Shown: positions 41,547 through 51,780, numbered from the stretch's first letter. The stretch is 64,000 nt of DNA from Streptomyces sp. T12 (GCF_028736035.1 NZ_CP117866.1:11139001-11203000); one strand, 5' to 3'. The notes: generated from the letters alone by a model not told the origin. Numbers and translations: made by a program.

Positions 41547-43967
41547 ATGCGTGAGGTGAAGGACAACGTGCCGGCAACCGCCGATCAGCGGGCGACCGCG
41601 GAGGCGATCGAGCGGGGCGGCGTCGGTCTGACCGTGACCGACCTGCTGGCCAGGGTCACCGGGTCGGCCGAGCCGGCCGTGCGACCGGATGCCGCGGATC
41701 CTCCGGCACCCCGCGGCGCCGGCCCGGGCACGGCTTCGCCCGTCCACGGCACCCCGCCCCGCGACGTGGACGCCCTCGCCTGCGCTGTCGCAGCCGTTGC
41801 GGGCCGTCACGTCCCCGCAGGACAACTGGCGCCCGACGCCGACTTCTTCGACGCCGGCGGCACCTCCGTGAACGCGGTGGAGCTCGTCGCGGCGCTGGAG
41901 GAAGAGCTGGGCGTGCCGGTCGACCTGGATGAGGTGTTCGCCGATGCCAGGCCGATCAGCTTGGCCAGGCGCGCGCTGGAGAGCGCGGGATCCGGGGCGG
42001 CCGTACCGGAAACGCCGCGACACCCGGATGCCGGCCCCGCGGTGATGCGGGCGGTGCAGGCTCCACCGACGGCCGCCCTGTCCCTCACCACCCCGGCGGG
42101 CTCCACAGCCCGCCGCGACGACCTCACCCAGATCCTCGCCGACCTGGCCCTCGCCGACCGCCTGCCCTTCACCGCCTCGCCCGACCCCCTCCCACCGCGC
42201 CGCATCCTGCTGACCGGCGCGACCGGCTTCCTCGGCAGCCACATGCTCCTGGACCTGCTGCGGCACAGCGACGCCCATGTGTACTGCCTGGTCCGGGCCG
42301 CCGACGAGGAGGCGGCCGTGAACCGGCTCGGCGAGGCGCTCAAGGGCTACGCGCTGCCCTGGTCGTCGGAGATCCGCCGCCGCATCACCGTGCTGCCCGG
42401 CGACATCCGCCACCCCCGTCTGGGCCTCACCGACGACCTCTGGAACACCCTCGCCCACGAAGTGGACAGCATCGTGGGAGTGGCGGCCGCCGTGGACTTC
42501 CTGCGCGGCTACCAGTCCCTGCGCACCAGCAACGTCCTCGGCGCCCTCACCCTCGCCGAACTCGCCGCGACGGGCCGCCCCAAGCCCCTGCACCACATCT
42601 CCTCCATCGCCGTCTTCAACGAGGTCGGCATCCCTGCCATGGGCGAGGACGACCCCCTCGCCCACATCGACCGCCTCGTCGCCGGCTACGACCAGACGAA
42701 GTGGGCCGCCGAAGTGGCCCTGCGCCGCGCCCGCGACCACGGCCTGGTCGTCACGGCCCTGCGCCCGGGCGGCATCGGCGGTCACACCAAGACCGGCGCC
42801 TACAACCCCCAGGACCTGAGCAGCGGCCTCATCTCGGCCTTCGGCCGCTTCCGCACGGTCCCCGCCTTCCGCTACCTCAACGCCGGCCCCGTCGACTGGG
42901 TCAGCCGCGTCGCGGTCGCCGTCATCTGCGAACCCGACGCCTGGGGCTTCGACTACAACCTCACCGGCGTCCCCAACACCCTCGACGACGTCGTCAGCGA
43001 CATGGCCCTCGGCGGCATGCACGTCCGCGTACAGGACTGGGACGAGTGGCGCACCGACGCCCTGGCCCGCCTCCAGGCCGACCCGATCCCCGAACTGGCC
43101 TTCCTCACCCGCGTGTTGCAGAGCCCCACCGCCCTGAAACTCTGCGAGGCGACCCTGAAGGGACCGGCCGCCACGGCCGAGCGCACCATCGCACTCGTCG
43201 AGGCCCTCGGTCTTCGCCCGGCCTCCCGCTACGACGCCCGAGCCCAGCTGAAGACCTTCGAACGCCTCGCCCACGACGGTCTGGCCCGCCTCCCGCACAA
43301 GGACGACCAGCCCTACCTGTGGTTCACCGAGACCACCGAAGGCACCGTCGCCCCGATCCCCGCCACCCCGGCCACGCCCGCTGCGGCCCCCGCCACCCCC
43401 GACATCCCCTGCGCGATGTCCCTCACCCTCTCCCTCGCGAGCATGCACCAGCTGGTGACGGACCGCCGCGTCGACGTCCGAGGCGAGGTCACCTGCCCGG
43501 CCCTGCACCCCGAGCCGCTCACCGTGGAACGCGGCGACATCTGGATCCGCCCCGAGGGAGGCATCCCGCACCGGCACGGCCTGCGCCACCAACTCCTGCG
43601 CTACCACCTGCGGTTGACGGACACCGACGGCGGCCGCTGGTGGCTGGAGGGCCACAAGTACGCCCGCGCCCGCCGCGACCTCTGGCGCCAGACCCGCGCC
43701 CTGACCGTGGAACTCGGCCGCGAGGGCGAACCGGCGAGCCTGGCCGGCGAGGTCGTCGTCCCCGCCGACTCCTACGTACGCGACCAGATCGACGGCATCA
43801 AGGTCGACCCGCGCCTGACCAGCCAGGAGAAGCGCGCCGCCAAGCTCACCTGGCTCGCCTGGTTCGGCCTGGAGATGGGCCGCGGCCTGCTCGGCCCCTT
43901 CGCCCGGGCCGCCGCGGACCTGCTCGACCTGCGCCGCACCACGAACCCCACGGAGCACCACCGATGA
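41547..43967 (+). CDS. ACP-thioester reductase with extra C-terminal lipocalin-like domain
   Basis: 806 residues. ACP at ~73-145 with Ser107 in FDAGGTSVNAVEL. Thioester reductase (extended SDR) at ~215-580: TGATGFLG (223-230), SS at 352-353, and YDQTK with Tyr381 and Lys385. Residues ~623-795 form a further domain (GDIWIRPEGG, WWLEGHKYA, ADSYVRDQIDG). I recall this type lying between the GMC oxidoreductase and alpha/beta hydrolase parts of large actinobacterial cholesterol-oxidase-like proteins. The reductase should release the assembled chain from its ACP as aldehyde or alcohol. The ACP may also be the acceptor of the FkbH-derived glyceryl group. The stop overlaps the next gene by ATGA. Confidence 0.85.
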   Translation: MREVKDNVPATADQRATAEAIERGGVGLTVTDLLARVTGSAEPAVRPDAADPPAPRGAGPGTASPVHGTPPRDVDALACAVAAVAGRHVPAGQLAPDADFFDAGGTSVNAVELVAALEEELGVPVDLDEVFADARPISLARRALESAGSGAAVPETPRHPDAGPAVMRAVQAPPTAALSLTTPAGSTARRDDLTQILADLALADRLPFTASPDPLPPRRILLTGATGFLGSHMLLDLLRHSDAHVYCLVRAADEEAAVNRLGEALKGYALPWSSEIRRRITVLPGDIRHPRLGLTDDLWNTLAHEVDSIVGVAAAVDFLRGYQSLRTSNVLGALTLAELAATGRPKPLHHISSIAVFNEVGIPAMGEDDPLAHIDRLVAGYDQTKWAAEVALRRARDHGLVVTALRPGGIGGHTKTGAYNPQDLSSGLISAFGRFRTVPAFRYLNAGPVDWVSRVAVAVICEPDAWGFDYNLTGVPNTLDDVVSDMALGGMHVRVQDWDEWRTDALARLQADPIPELAFLTRVLQSPTALKLCEATLKGPAATAERTIALVEALGLRPASRYDARAQLKTFERLAHDGLARLPHKDDQPYLWFTETTEGTVAPIPATPATPAAAPATPDIPCAMSLTLSLASMHQLVTDRRVDVRGEVTCPALHPEPLTVERGDIWIRPEGGIPHRHGLRHQLLRYHLRLTDTDGGRWWLEGHKYARARRDLWRQTRALTVELGREGEPASLAGEVVVPADSYVRDQIDGIKVDPRLTSQEKRAAKLTWLAWFGLEMGRGLLGPFARAAADLLDLRRTTNPTEHHR

Positions 43968-45115
43968 TCTTCCGGACGACGAATCCCAGGACCACCAGGC
44001 CGGCCCTGCGCAGGGTCAGGACCACCACGCCCCTGCGCCCGCTGCGCCACCGCCTCGACCCGGCGACGGTCGAGGAGATCCCCTTCCACACGACCGACGG
44101 CGTACGCCTCGGCCTGACCCGCATCGACACAGGCGACCGCGCCCCCGCCCGCGACCGCCCCGCCGTCCTGCTCCTGCACGGACACACGGCCTCGGCCGAC
44201 ATGTTCCTGCTGCCCGAGACCCGCAACCTGGTCGACGCCCTCCTGGACGAGGGCTACGAGCCCTGGCTGCTCGACTGGAGAGGCAGCTGCCGACTGCCCT
44301 ACAACGAGACGGGCCGCCGCTACACCTACGACGACGTCGCCCTCTACGACATCCCCGAGGCCGTCCGCCACCTGCGCACCCGCATCGGCGACCGCCCCCT
44401 GTTCGCCGTCGCCCACTGCATAGGCTCCCTCACCCTCTCGATGAGCATGACGGCAGGCCTGGTACCCGGCCTGGCCGGCGTGGTGTCCCAGGGTGTCTTC
44501 CTCACCCCGAAGCTCGCGGGCCGTACCTCCCTGCGGATGACCCTGGCCGGGGAACTCCTCAAGTCCCGTATCGACCACATCCCCGTCGACCTGCGCAAGG
44601 TCGGCCTGTGGTCGAAGTACACCCCGCTGTTCGCCCTGGCCTCCCGCAGGGCGACCTGCCCGGACCCCACCTGCCAGATCCTGCACAACTCCGCCTGGGG
44701 AACCGGCGCCTCCCTCTTCGTCCACGAGCACCTGACCGACGCCACCCACGACCGCCTGGCCGAACTCCTCGGCCCCGCCCCGCTGTGGATCCTGCCGCAC
44801 CTGCGCCGCATCGAACTGGCCCGCACCGTGGTCCGCTGGCACGACACCGACCACCGCTACCAGGCCCTCCCGCAGAACGCCCTGGACGCGGCGGCCCGCA
44901 TCGACACCCCGGTGCTGCTCCTCGCGGGCAGCGAGAACGGCCTGTGGCTCGACTCCCAGAAGCTCTGCCGCGACGTCCTCGCCCGCCGCCAACCACAACT
45001 GGACGTCACGTACACCGAGATCCCCGGCTACGGCCATCTCGACACGTTCCTGGGCAGGGGAGCGGCCCTCGACGTCTTCGGGCACATCCTCGATTTCCTG
45101 GGCGAACGCCGGTGA
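43964..45115 (+). CDS. Alpha/beta hydrolase with Cys nucleophile
   Basis: 383 residues from ATG 43964 in an ATGA overlap with the reductase gene; the open frame upstream to 42701 is a shadow. Hydrolase fold: VLLLHGHTASADMFLLPE, WLLDWRGSCRLPY, nucleophile elbow AHCIGS (Cys in place of Ser), acid region LLLAGSENGLW, and IPGYGHLD with the catalytic His. The order and phrases such as CPDPTCQILHNSAWG match what I recall as the C-terminal hydrolase part of GMC oxidoreductase fusions. It probably acts on the product or an intermediate of the synthase, for example as acyltransferase or esterase. Confidence 0.85.
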   Translation: MIFRTTNPRTTRPALRRVRTTTPLRPLRHRLDPATVEEIPFHTTDGVRLGLTRIDTGDRAPARDRPAVLLLHGHTASADMFLLPETRNLVDALLDEGYEPWLLDWRGSCRLPYNETGRRYTYDDVALYDIPEAVRHLRTRIGDRPLFAVAHCIGSLTLSMSMTAGLVPGLAGVVSQGVFLTPKLAGRTSLRMTLAGELLKSRIDHIPVDLRKVGLWSKYTPLFALASRRATCPDPTCQILHNSAWGTGASLFVHEHLTDATHDRLAELLGPAPLWILPHLRRIELARTVVRWHDTDHRYQALPQNALDAAARIDTPVLLLAGSENGLWLDSQKLCRDVLARRQPQLDVTYTEIPGYGHLDTFLGRGAALDVFGHILDFLGERR

Positions 45116-45132
45116 CGACAGGCGGTGGGCCC

Positions 45133-45138
45133 GGCTAC
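45133..45138 (+). promoter_or_regulatory. Possible internal -10 box before second hydrolase
   Basis: TACCGT lies about 45 bp before the ATG at 45182, in the gap after the first hydrolase. No clear -35 was found. Confidence 0.3.
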
Positions 45139-45181
45139 CGTACCGGTCCGTAACGAGAAACTGGATACCAGGAGGCCACCC

Positions 45182-45961
45182 ATGCCGCAGCTCGAAGTCG
45201 ACGGCGCGACCCTGAGTTACGACGACGAGGGCCCCCGCGACGCCGACGCCGTGCCCCTGGTGTTCGTCCACGGCTGGACGGCGAACCGCCACCGCTGGGA
45301 CCACCAGGTGGCCCACTTCGCCGAGCAGCGCCGCGTCGTCCGCCTCGACCTGCGCGGCCACGGCGAGAGCAGCGGATCGGGGGTGCCAACGATCGCCGAC
45401 CTGGCGAAGGACGTCCTGGCCCTCCTCGATCACCTGAAGATCGAGCGGTTCGTGATCATCGGCCACTCCATGGGCGGCATGACCGCGCAGACCATCGCCC
45501 TCGCCCACCCGGAGCGGGTCGAGCGCATGGTGCTGGTGGACTCCATCGGCAAGATGGCCTACAGCCGGGGCCGCGCCCTGCTGATGGCCGCCTCGACGCT
45601 CGCCCCCTTCAAGCTGTTCGTCGCCGCCAACATCCAGCGCGCCTTCGCGCCCGGTTACCCGCGCGAGGAGGTCCGCGCGCACATCCGCGCCTCGGCCGAG
45701 ACTCCCCGCGAGGTCGTCATGACGCTCTACGGCGCCATGCGCGCCTTCGACGTACTGGACCGGGTCGGCGAGATAGACGCGCCCACCCTCATAGTCCACG
45801 GCTATCACGACATCCAGCTGCCCGTCGCCCAGATGCTGCGGATGGCCAAGGCCTACCCGGACGCGGTGGTCCGCATCCTGGACGCCGGCCACGAACTGCC
45901 GGTGGAGAAGCCGGCCGAACTGACGCTGGCGCTCGACCGCTTCCTCGCCGACCGCGCATAG
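45182..45961 (+). CDS. Alpha/beta hydrolase
   Basis: 259 residues from ATG 45182 with AGGAGG seven bases upstream. Triad: nucleophile Ser in GHSMGG, Asp in HGYHDIQL, His in AGHELPVE. The oxyanion-side HGWTANRHRWDHQ and RGHGESS are typical of esterase/haloperoxidase-like hydrolases. It is 66 bp after the Cys hydrolase on the same strand, so it may be the last gene of the lipid/polyketide cluster and could edit or release acyl chains. It may instead be an independent housekeeping esterase with its own promoter. Confidence 0.85.
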   Translation: MPQLEVDGATLSYDDEGPRDADAVPLVFVHGWTANRHRWDHQVAHFAEQRRVVRLDLRGHGESSGSGVPTIADLAKDVLALLDHLKIERFVIIGHSMGGMTAQTIALAHPERVERMVLVDSIGKMAYSRGRALLMAASTLAPFKLFVAANIQRAFAPGYPREEVRAHIRASAETPREVVMTLYGAMRAFDVLDRVGEIDAPTLIVHGYHDIQLPVAQMLRMAKAYPDAVVRILDAGHELPVEKPAELTLALDRFLADRA

Positions 45962-46034
45962 CGCGCGAGCGGGCGAAACAGCTGGACACCTCACTCGGGC
46001 CCCGGCCCGACCAGGCGCTTTATTTAAGTCTTGC

Positions 46035-46044
46035 CTTATATAAG
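46035..46044. promoter_or_regulatory. Palindrome upstream of ArsR gene
   Basis: CTTATATAAG is a perfect 10-bp palindrome in a low-GC patch between the -35-like TTGCCT (46031) and the -10 box. It is a plausible operator for the ArsR protein. Confidence 0.45.
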
Positions 46045-46054
46045 CAGGGGCTGG

Positions 46055-46060
46055 CATAGT
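46055..46060 (+). promoter_or_regulatory. -10 box for leaderless arsR-type gene
   Basis: CATAGT, seven bases, then GTG at 46068, with TTGCCT 18 bp upstream of the -10. Confidence 0.5.
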
Positions 46061-46067
46061 GGGCTCC

Positions 46068-46421
46068 GTGCACGCTTTCGATGTGCTGGGTGATCCGGTC
46101 AGGCGCCGGATATTGGAGCTGCTCGCGGCAGGCGAGCAGGCATCGGGCGACATCAGTGCCGTGATCCAGGACGAGTTCGGGATCTCCCAGCCGGCTGTCT
46201 CGCAGCACCTCCGGGTGCTGCGCGAGAGCGGCTTCGCATCCGTGCGGGCGCAGGGCACGCGGCGGCTGTACGCCGTCGACGCCGCGCCGCTGCGCGAGGT
46301 GGACGCCTGGCTGGAGAGATTCCGCGGTTTCTGGGAGCAGCGACTCGACGCCCTCGGAACGGAACTCGCGCGAGGCAAGCGCGAACGCAGACTGAGAAAG
46401 GAAGTGAGCGGGGATGAGTGA
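46068..46421 (+). CDS. ArsR-family transcriptional regulator
   Basis: 117 residues from GTG 46068, giving the usual start MHAFDVLGDPVRRRILELL. A second GTG at 46059 is less likely given the leaderless -10 box. Winged helix with recognition helix GISQPAVSQHLRVLRESG. No metal-binding cysteines are visible, as in the autorepressor subgroup paired with AHSA1 proteins. The 3' end overlaps the AHSA1 gene by 8 bp. The palindrome at 46035-46044 suggests autoregulation. Confidence 0.9.
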   Translation: MHAFDVLGDPVRRRILELLAAGEQASGDISAVIQDEFGISQPAVSQHLRVLRESGFASVRAQGTRRLYAVDAAPLREVDAWLERFRGFWEQRLDALGTELARGKRERRLRKEVSGDE

Positions 46422-47067
46422 GATCGTCGACGAGTTGAACCGCCTGCACCGGCAGGTCGGGGTACGGCAGGTCGAGGCGGGCGAGGCCCGCACCGTGCTG
46501 CTGCGGCGCACGTACGACGCCGAGATCGCCGACGTGTGGGACGCGGTGACGTCGGCCGAGCGGATCGGCCGCTGGTTCCTGCCGGTGAGCGGGGAGTTCA
46601 AGGTGGGCGGGCGATACCAGCTCCAGGGCCAGGCCGGCGGGGAGATCCTGCAGTGCGAGGAGCCGACGAGGCTGCGGGTCAGCTGGCTGTACGGGCCCGA
46701 TCCCGGCTTCAGCGAGGTCGAGGTGCGGCTCACGCCGGAGGGCGAGGAGCGCACGGTGCTGGAGCTGGAGCACGTGGCCGTGGTGCCGCCCGACTTCTGG
46801 GGCCGGTTCGGGCCGGGTGCTGTGGGTGTCGGCTGGGACGGGGCGTTGCTGGGTCTCGCCATGCACCTCGCTGGTGGCGGGATGAGCAGGGAGGAGTCCG
46901 AGGCCTGGCAGGTCTCGGACGAAGGCAAGGCGTACGCGACGCGGTCGGGTCAGCTCTGGGGAGAGGCCTACGCCGCCTCGGGAGCCGACGAGGAGGACGT
47001 GGCGGCCACCATGGCGGCGACGATCGCGTTCTACACCGGAGCGGAGAGCGAGGCGGGACAGTCGTAG
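46414..47067 (+). CDS. SRPBCC/AHSA1-domain protein
   Basis: 217 residues, one START-like SRPBCC fold: RTYDAEIADVWDAVTSAERIGRWFLPVSG, FKVGGRYQLQG, and VELEHV/VGVGWDGALLGLAMHL in the C-terminal helix. Such proteins bind hydrophobic ligands or co-operate with chaperones and are very often coupled to an ArsR regulator, as here. The ligand is unknown. A CGAAACTTTCG motif sits 8 bp after its stop and may belong to the xylanase promoter region. Confidence 0.85.
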   Translation: MSEIVDELNRLHRQVGVRQVEAGEARTVLLRRTYDAEIADVWDAVTSAERIGRWFLPVSGEFKVGGRYQLQGQAGGEILQCEEPTRLRVSWLYGPDPGFSEVEVRLTPEGEERTVLELEHVAVVPPDFWGRFGPGAVGVGWDGALLGLAMHLAGGGMSREESEAWQVSDEGKAYATRSGQLWGEAYAASGADEEDVAATMAATIAFYTGAESEAGQS

Positions 47068-47074
47068 ATCTCCT

Positions 47075-47085
47075 CGAAACTTTCG
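47075..47085. promoter_or_regulatory. Distal CGAAACTTTCG motif before xylanase
   Basis: An 11-bp CGAAACTTTCG (palindromic arms CGAAA/TTTCG), identical to the copy at 47203-47213 and 154 bp before the xylanase start. Possible operator of a xylan- or cellobiose-responsive repressor. Confidence 0.6.
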
Positions 47086-47174
47086 AACCTGGCAGGGGCT
47101 TCAAGAGCCCCTTCTTGAGTCAATCGCGCTTTGGGGTTGTGACGCCTGTTGACGCCAGGGATGGGTGCTCCTAG

Positions 47175-48611
<1,437 letters not shown>

Positions 48612-48651
48612 CCCGATTCCGGGTACGTTCCCCTACCGCCCCACCGCTGAA

Positions 48652-48687
48652 TGTCCGGCGCGGCGCCCTTGCCGCCCGCGCCGGACA
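48652..48687. terminator. Bidirectional terminator between xylanase and lipoprotein
   Basis: A perfect 12-bp stem (TGTCCGGCGCGG with CCGCGCCGGACA) around a 12-base loop, between two convergent genes. Confidence 0.75.
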
Positions 48688-48697
48688 CCCCCGTTGC

Positions 48698-49417
48698 TCA
48701 GGTGGTGCGCAGGGTCCGCTTGGCGAGTTCGTACGCCGGCAGCATCGCCCGGTGCTCGTCGGTGTCCAGACCGCCGAGGTGTATGACGACCGGCCCCTTC
48801 TTGGTGGTGAGGGCTATGGCCGACTCCTCCTTCGTCTCCTCCAGGAGCTTGCTGGTGTAGAGGTACTTCACCTCGACACCAGCGAGGTCGCCCGCCTTGA
48901 AGGTGCTGTACTTCTCCTTGCTCGTGCCGTTCTCCGCCGCGACGAAGGCCTCCAGTACGGAGCGTGCGTCGACATCACTCGGCTTGCCCGTCCACACGCG
49001 GAGGAAGCCGATGTTCCCCGCCGGCTTGGCGTCGACCTCACAGGCGGCAGCGACCGGGCCCTGGTACAGGAGCGCGTCGGCGATCTCCTGGGCCAGCTCC
49101 TCCTTCTCGGAATCGGCGGAGCCGTCACCGCTGTCGGCCACCTTCTCCTCGGCCGCCCCGGCGTCGACGGCCTCCGCCTCCCAGTCCTCGGCGATGTCGA
49201 ACGTGACGGGCAGCTCACAGGCCGACCCGGCGGCGCCGATGGTGCCGCCGCTCTTCACCGCCGCATCGCTGTCACTCCCCGCGTCGGCCGAGGCGGAAGC
49301 GCTCGCCGACGCCTTCGTGTCGGCGTCCTCAGCCGCCCCCGAACAGCCCGTCAGCACCCCGGCCAGCAAGGCCACCTGGGCCAGTCGGCGCCGTACATGT
49401 CCCGCCCCCACAAGCAT
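48698..49417 (-). CDS. Predicted lipoprotein of unknown function
   Basis: 239 residues with a GGGGAGAGAG ribosome-binding site. Signal peptide with lipobox LTGC (Cys at ~25), then a low-complexity Ala/Ser/Asp linker (ASASASASADAGSDSD) typical of surface lipoproteins in streptomycetes. The globular part, ~65-239, has two cysteines (SACEL and AACEV) that could form a disulfide, plus FLRVWTGKPSDVDA and KGPVVIHLGGLDTD strands. I do not recognise the domain. It is anchored on the outer face of the membrane. Upstream it is divergent from the isomerase-like gene. Confidence 0.78.
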   Translation of the reverse strand: MLVGAGHVRRRLAQVALLAGVLTGCSGAAEDADTKASASASASADAGSDSDAAVKSGGTIGAAGSACELPVTFDIAEDWEAEAVDAGAAEEKVADSGDGSADSEKEELAQEIADALLYQGPVAAACEVDAKPAGNIGFLRVWTGKPSDVDARSVLEAFVAAENGTSKEKYSTFKAGDLAGVEVKYLYTSKLLEETKEESAIALTTKKGPVVIHLGGLDTDEHRAMLPAYELAKRTLRTT

Positions 49418-49509
49418 CGTGCTCTCTCCCCACCCGATCCTGCTTCCTGATCTTGCTCAGGCGGCACACAGTATCCGAGACCACTGACAAGGGGGCCCCG
49501 GCCCTGCGG

Positions 49510-49515
49510 CATCAT
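49510..49515 (+). promoter_or_regulatory. Possible -10 box for leaderless isomerase-like gene
   Basis: CATCAT, six bases, then ATG at 49522, with no Shine-Dalgarno sequence. Confidence 0.35.
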
Positions 49516-49521
49516 GAGGCG

Positions 49522-50304
49522 ATGACCTCGCTGACCTTCGACCGCTACTGCGACGAGATCGTCACCCAGACCGAGCGCCTCACCGCCCATGTGCGGGGTG
49601 CGGACATGACCGCCCCGGTGCTCTCCTGCCCGGGCTGGAACCTCGGCCAACTGCTGCGGCACGTGGGCGGCGACCACCGCTGGGCGGAGGAGGTCGTACG
49701 GACCCGGGCCACGGCCCCGATCTCCGACGACCTGGTGAACGACCCGACCGCGTACCCCGACGAGGACGAGTCGTTCCTGGTGCCGTGGCTCCTCGAAGGT
49801 GCCGCAAGTCTCAGTGCCACCCTCCGCGCCGCCGGGCCCGACGCACTGGCGTGGAACCCTTCCGACGAGCAGTCCGCGCCGGTGGCGTTCTGGGCGCGGC
49901 GCATGACGTACGAGACCGCCGTGCACCGCGCCGACGCGGCCCTGGCGGCCGGAGGGGAGTTCGCGCTGGAGCGCGACCTCGCCGTCGACGCGGTGGAGGA
50001 GTGGCTGGAGTACTCGACCTTCCCCGAGGCGTTCGAGCCCCGGCCGGACCTGCCCGAGCTGCTCGGCCCCGGCCGTACGCTCCACTTCGACGCGACCGAC
50101 GCCGGACAATGGCTCGTCGACCTCACCGGCAAGCACCCCGTCTGGCGCGCGGGGGCCGACAACGCCACCGCGACCGCACGCGGCCCGGCCACGGACCTGC
50201 TCCTCTTCTTCTACCGCCGCCCCGCGCCCACCATCGAGACGCACGGCGACACAGCACTCCTCGACCTCTGGCTGACCCGCGCGGGCTTCTGGCTGGAGGT
50301 GTGA
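49522..50304 (+). CDS. Maleylpyruvate isomerase/DinB-like family protein (MDMPI)
   Basis: 260 residues from ATG 49522. The N-terminal four-helix DinB-like bundle carries the metal histidines: CPGWNLGQLLRHVGGDHRW and RRMTYETAVHRADA. The C-terminal ~80 residues (GRTLHFDATDAGQWLVDLTG) form the SCP2-like C-terminal domain of actinobacterial mycothiol-dependent maleylpyruvate isomerase homologs. Most such proteins are of unknown substrate and may use mycothiol in detoxification. It lies alone on the + strand. Confidence 0.85.
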   Translation: MTSLTFDRYCDEIVTQTERLTAHVRGADMTAPVLSCPGWNLGQLLRHVGGDHRWAEEVVRTRATAPISDDLVNDPTAYPDEDESFLVPWLLEGAASLSATLRAAGPDALAWNPSDEQSAPVAFWARRMTYETAVHRADAALAAGGEFALERDLAVDAVEEWLEYSTFPEAFEPRPDLPELLGPGRTLHFDATDAGQWLVDLTGKHPVWRAGADNATATARGPATDLLLFFYRRPAPTIETHGDTALLDLWLTRAGFWLEV

Positions 50305-50328
50305 CGCCGGCCGCCTGAAGTTCATCCG

Positions 50329-50925
50329 CTACTCGGCGACTTGCGTGACCACCTTGATGTTGAACGTGTGCGCCCCCAGACCGCCCGAGATCCCCAGGAA
50401 GAGCAGTGCGAAGTGCTCCTGTCCGCGTGCCGTGGTGATGTCGCCGATGTCCAGTTGGGACGACGCAGGCCAGCCGAGGCCGGTGAGCAGTCGGCCGGTG
50501 GTCCGTTTGGCGTCGGCGTCGTCGCCGGAGAGGTAGACGGTGCTCGGGCCGTCGAGAGTGCCCGGGGCGATCATCACGGTGGAGTCCATGGTGCACAGCG
50601 TCTTGACGACGGGGGTCAGCGGGAAGGCTGCCTGGATCTGTTCACCCAGGCTGCTGTTTGGGGTGCGAGGGCCGGTGCCCCGATGGAGCACAGCAACTCC
50701 ACGGAGACGGCGCCCGGAGTGGCGCTGACCAGCCCTCCGCGTGGGGCGCCGTCTCCCGCAGGCCCGCCACGGGCAGACCGAGGTCCGCCCGCTCCTGTGG
50801 CCTGCGTGAACCGAGGAGCACGTCGTGCCCCGCGGCGCTCCAGCCCTGGGCGAGTGCTCGTGCGACATTGCCGGCGTTCGCCGCCTCCACGGCGCGTACG
50901 GTCCGTCGATGGATTTGCCGAACCA
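50329..50925 (-). pseudogene. F420-dependent NADP oxidoreductase relic, multiple frameshifts
   Basis: Similarity to coenzyme F420-dependent NADP reductase-like proteins is spread over three frames of the minus strand: NAGNVARALAQGWSAAGHDV with LGSRRPQERADLGLPV in one, ATPGAVSVELLCSIGAPALA in the next, and NSSLGEQIQAAFPLTPVVKT to the TAG at 50329 in the third. About twenty residues also seem lost before NSSLG, and no proper start remains (EAANAGN instead of a G-x-G-N nucleotide loop). Decayed gene; boundaries are approximate. Confidence 0.75.
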
Positions 50926-51037
50926 GCAAGACTGTTCGCCTCCCTCCGCGCCGTCCCACAGGCTTCTTCAGAGTGGACCCGGCAGCCTTCGTGCCCGTCC
51001 GAGTCCCTCCACGACCCCTGCGCACCCGGGAGACGCC

Positions 51038-51676
51038 ATGACCGAGACCTCTGCCCTGAAGGCCGCCGAGTTCTGGGAGGCCCGCTACCGCGACGGCGGC
51101 CGGTTGTGGAGCGGCCGCCCCAACTCCCTGCTGGTACAGGAGGCTTCCGGCCTCCGGCCGGGCAGCGCGCTCGACCTCGGATGCGGAGAAGGGGCCGACG
51201 CGGTGTGGCTGGCATCGCGCGGCTGGCGGGTCACCGGCGTCGACATCTCGCACACGGCTCTGGAGCGCGCCGCCCTGCACGCCGCCGAGGCCGGTGTGAG
51301 CGACCGTACGGTCTGGGAACGTCACGTGCTGGGAGAGTCGTTCCCGCAGGGCTCCTTCGACCTGGTGAACGCGCAGTATCTGCAGTCGCCGATCGCACTG
51401 GACCAGCAGCGGATCCTGCGCCAGGCCGCCGATGCGGTCACGCCGGGCGGCACCCTGCTGATCGTCATGCACGCCGGCTGGCCGTCCTGGCAGAGCGAGC
51501 CGCCCTTCGAGGCGCAGTTCCCGACGCTGCAGAGCGTTCTCGACGAACTCGCGTTGCCGAAGGACGACTGGACCGTGGAGACAATGGAGGTGGTCCGCAG
51601 GGCGAGCCTGTCACCGGACGGAGTGAAGGGCTTCCGGGACGACAACGTGTGGCGTATGCGACGCGGCGAAGCCTGA
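51038..51676 (+). CDS. SAM-dependent methyltransferase (class I)
   Basis: 212 residues from ATG 51038, with a GGGAGA a few bases before it. SAM-binding motif I is ALDLGCGEGADAVWLAS, followed by the acidic turn VTGVDISHTAL. FWEARYRDGGRLWSGRPN before motif I is the usual N-terminus of tellurite-resistance/thiopurine-like small methyltransferases. An LLIVMHAGWPSW strand lies near residue 145. Substrate unknown. The next gene, glpD, is convergent. Confidence 0.87.
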   Translation: MTETSALKAAEFWEARYRDGGRLWSGRPNSLLVQEASGLRPGSALDLGCGEGADAVWLASRGWRVTGVDISHTALERAALHAAEAGVSDRTVWERHVLGESFPQGSFDLVNAQYLQSPIALDQQRILRQAADAVTPGGTLLIVMHAGWPSWQSEPPFEAQFPTLQSVLDELALPKDDWTVETMEVVRRASLSPDGVKGFRDDNVWRMRRGEA

Positions 51677-51780
51677 CGGAGAGCGCACGCTCCCGCGTGG
51701 CGCGTCCCGCCAGGCCCGTCAGCTCACGCCTTCCGCCAGTCCCATCAGCCCACGCCTCCTGCCGTCGCGCCCACCAGCCC

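Noticed and set aside
42701..43963. Open frame joined in front of the Cys hydrolase
   Set aside because: Arg/Pro-rich translation typical of a shadow frame over the reductase gene; the hydrolase starts at the ATGA overlap.
51690..51780. Degenerate CAGC-CACGCC repeats between the methyltransferase and glpD genes
   Set aside because: Copies are too diverged to set a unit or period with confidence.
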